This document shows, one piece after another, positions 5,771 through 6,935 of a DNA stretch of 6,935 bases. The first letter of the stretch is position 1. Every line of letters begins with the position of its first letter. The notes under the pieces are model-generated. The model was given only the letters and a program-made list of their open reading frames with translations. It was not told the DNA's origin and made no database searches. The stretch is from Acidithiobacillus_B sp049965315 (GTDB lineage: Bacteria > Pseudomonadota > Gammaproteobacteria > Acidithiobacillales > Acidithiobacillaceae), in NCBI RefSeq assembly GCF_049965315.1, contig NZ_JBMFWL010000050.1, positions 1 to 6,935 on the forward strand, in the 5' to 3' direction. The translations under genes and the position numbers were made by a program.

Positions 5771-6935
5771 GTGCTGAACGGCGCTACCGGACTCTCGGCA
5801 TCAGGGCCTTTGCGGTATGGCGGCCTCGCCTTGATCCTGCTGCTGTCGGGCTGTGCGAGCTACCATCCCTTGCCTTTGCGCGCTTCCCTTCCCGCACAGA
5901 CCCATGCCGACGCGCAAATCGCCGCCGCCCTGCGGCAGGCGCATTTGCCCCGGCAGGAGCGATTATCCATCAACCCTTCCCGGCCCCTTTCCGGAGAGTC
6001 CCTCGGCCTCATCGCCGTATTGCTCAACCCCGATCTGCGGGCCATGCGGGCCCAGGAGGGGGTTGCCCAGGCGCAGGTCTTTGCCGCCGGCCTCCTGCCC
6101 GATCCGCAATTATCCTTGAGTGCCGATCTTCCCAGCAATGTAGCGGCGGGTTACTACAATGCCTACAACATGGCCCTGAACTGGAGCCTGGCCGCCCTGT
6201 TCACGCGCCCGGCAGATCTGGATATCGCTCGGGCCCAGGCGCGCTCGGTACAGTATCAGGTGGCTTGGCAGGAATGGATGGTAGCCAATCAGGTGCGTAT
6301 CCTGACCCGGCAGCTTTATTATCTGGAGCAGCAGGAGGACCTGGCCCGCCGGGCGGCGTTGACGACCCAACGCCTGTATCGGGCATCCCAGGAAAATCTG
6401 CAGGCAGGCGATGCCACCATTACTACCGCGACCCTGCGGCAGATCGCCTGGCTGGACAGTCAGGACCGGGCCTTGGCCCTGGCCCGGCAGATCACCAAGG
6501 CCCGGCAGGATCTCAACAAACTGCTGGGCCTGCCGCCGGAGGCAAAGCTCGCCCTGCTTCCGCCACGGCTGGGCGCCACGCCCACGAACCCCGCCGTCCT
6601 GGTGGCCAAGGCCGATCACCAACGGCTGGATCTCCTGGCCTTGCGGGCGGGTTATGCGGCCCAGGAGGCGCGGGTCCGCCGCAGCATCCTGGGGCAGTAT
6701 CCGGGCTTCAGCATCGGCCTGACGAAAGCGGCGGACACGTCCAATATCCACACCTTGGGCCCCAGCGTCAGCCTCGATCTGCCGTTGTGGAATCGCAATC
6801 GCGGGGCCATCGCCGTGGCGGAGGCCACCCGCGGTCAGCTCCATGCCGAATACAGCGCGCGCCTTTTCCAGACCCGCGCCGAGATCTACACCCTGGTGGC
6901 TGATTTGCAGCGCTTGGCGGCGGAAATCGCCCCCC
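5771..6935 (+). CDS. TolC-family outer-membrane efflux lipoprotein (3' truncated)
   Basis: This is an outer-membrane factor of a tripartite efflux pump, which would form the channel across the outer membrane and periplasm. The frame stays open for 388 codons to the window edge; complete relatives have about 420-480 residues. A lipoprotein signal peptide is clear: a hydrophobic stretch at about 18-25 followed by the lipobox LSGC, with the lipidated cysteine at 28 (alanine at +2 fits outer-membrane sorting). The first outer-membrane-efflux repeat shows LNPDLRAMRAQEGVAQAQ at about 85-102 and AGLLPDPQL at about 106-114. A second repeat begins with GPSVSLDLPLWNRNRGAIAV at about 330-349. This pattern resembles CusC/CzcC-type partners of heavy-metal RND pumps, but the substrate is not shown. 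The stop at 5714-5716 limits starts to ATG 5741 or GTG 5771; the longer form would have a 37-residue, more basic signal peptide. A longer-looking frame at 5701-6903 is a shadow. Confidence 0.88.
   Translation, partial: MLNGATGLSASGPLRYGGLALILLLSGCASYHPLPLRASLPAQTHADAQIAAALRQAHLPRQERLSINPSRPLSGESLGLIAVLLNPDLRAMRAQEGVAQAQVFAAGLLPDPQLSLSADLPSNVAAGYYNAYNMALNWSLAALFTRPADLDIARAQARSVQYQVAWQEWMVANQVRILTRQLYYLEQQEDLARRAALTTQRLYRASQENLQAGDATITTATLRQIAWLDSQDRALALARQITKARQDLNKLLGLPPEAKLALLPPRLGATPTNPAVLVAKADHQRLDLLALRAGYAAQEARVRRSILGQYPGFSIGLTKAADTSNIHTLGPSVSLDLPLWNRNRGAIAVAEATRGQLHAEYSARLFQTRAEIYTLVADLQRLAAEIAP

Noticed and set aside
5701..6903. A complete 400-codon + strand frame over the efflux gene
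   Set aside because: Its translation is dominated by Pro, Gly, Arg and Ala with no family motif, while the overlapping frame starting at 5741/5771 shows a lipobox and TolC-family repeats.
1..6935. CRISPR array, tRNA/rRNA genes, intact insertion sequence or riboswitch
   Set aside because: I saw no regularly spaced repeats, no tRNA-like or rRNA-like sequence, no transposase with inverted repeats and no riboswitch-like leader; nearly all bases are taken up by protein genes.

Overview
The window holds the distal part of a phosphate-uptake operon followed by the start of an efflux gene, all on the + strand. GC content is high (about 60% by eye), gene spacing is tight, and the proteins are of proteobacterial type. 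The gene order pstC-pstA-pstB-phoU-ppx and the protein sequences suggest a gamma/beta-type proteobacterium. An Acidithiobacillus-like chemolithotroph would fit, but that is a guess from general resemblance.

Positions 1-5555 form one apparent transcription unit: pstC (5' end outside the window), pstA, pstB, phoU, an exopolyphosphatase (ppx) and a GT4-family glycosyltransferase. The first five genes overlap or lie within 13 nt of each other, and the glycosyltransferase starts 13 nt after ppx. PstC and PstA form the membrane channel of the high-affinity phosphate ABC importer and PstB is its ATPase. PhoU normally restrains the importer and the Pho two-component signal. Ppx releases phosphate from polyphosphate. 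Phosphate import, its negative control and use of the internal phosphate store are therefore encoded together. The glycosyltransferase resembles enzymes that put sugars on lipid acceptors, which raises the possibility of phosphorus-free glycolipid synthesis during phosphate limitation. The operon promoter, pstS and any phoB/phoR genes are not in the window.

Positions 5556-5770 are the only real intergenic stretch. It is poorer in GC than its surroundings. It contains a start-less minus-strand reading frame that looks like the C-terminal remnant of a lost gene, an 11-bp-period TTAAG direct repeat resembling an OmpR/PmrA-type response-regulator site, a weak hairpin and a weak promoter candidate.

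From 5771 (or 5741) to the window end runs a TolC-family outer-membrane lipoprotein with a clear lipobox, cut off by the window edge. Its closest general resemblance is to the CusC/CzcC-type outer-membrane factors of heavy-metal RND pumps. The partner pump genes would be expected downstream.

No clearly new system is proven here. The observations most worth following are the glycosyltransferase tied to the phosphate operon, the unexplained minus-strand remnant and the response-regulator-like repeat.
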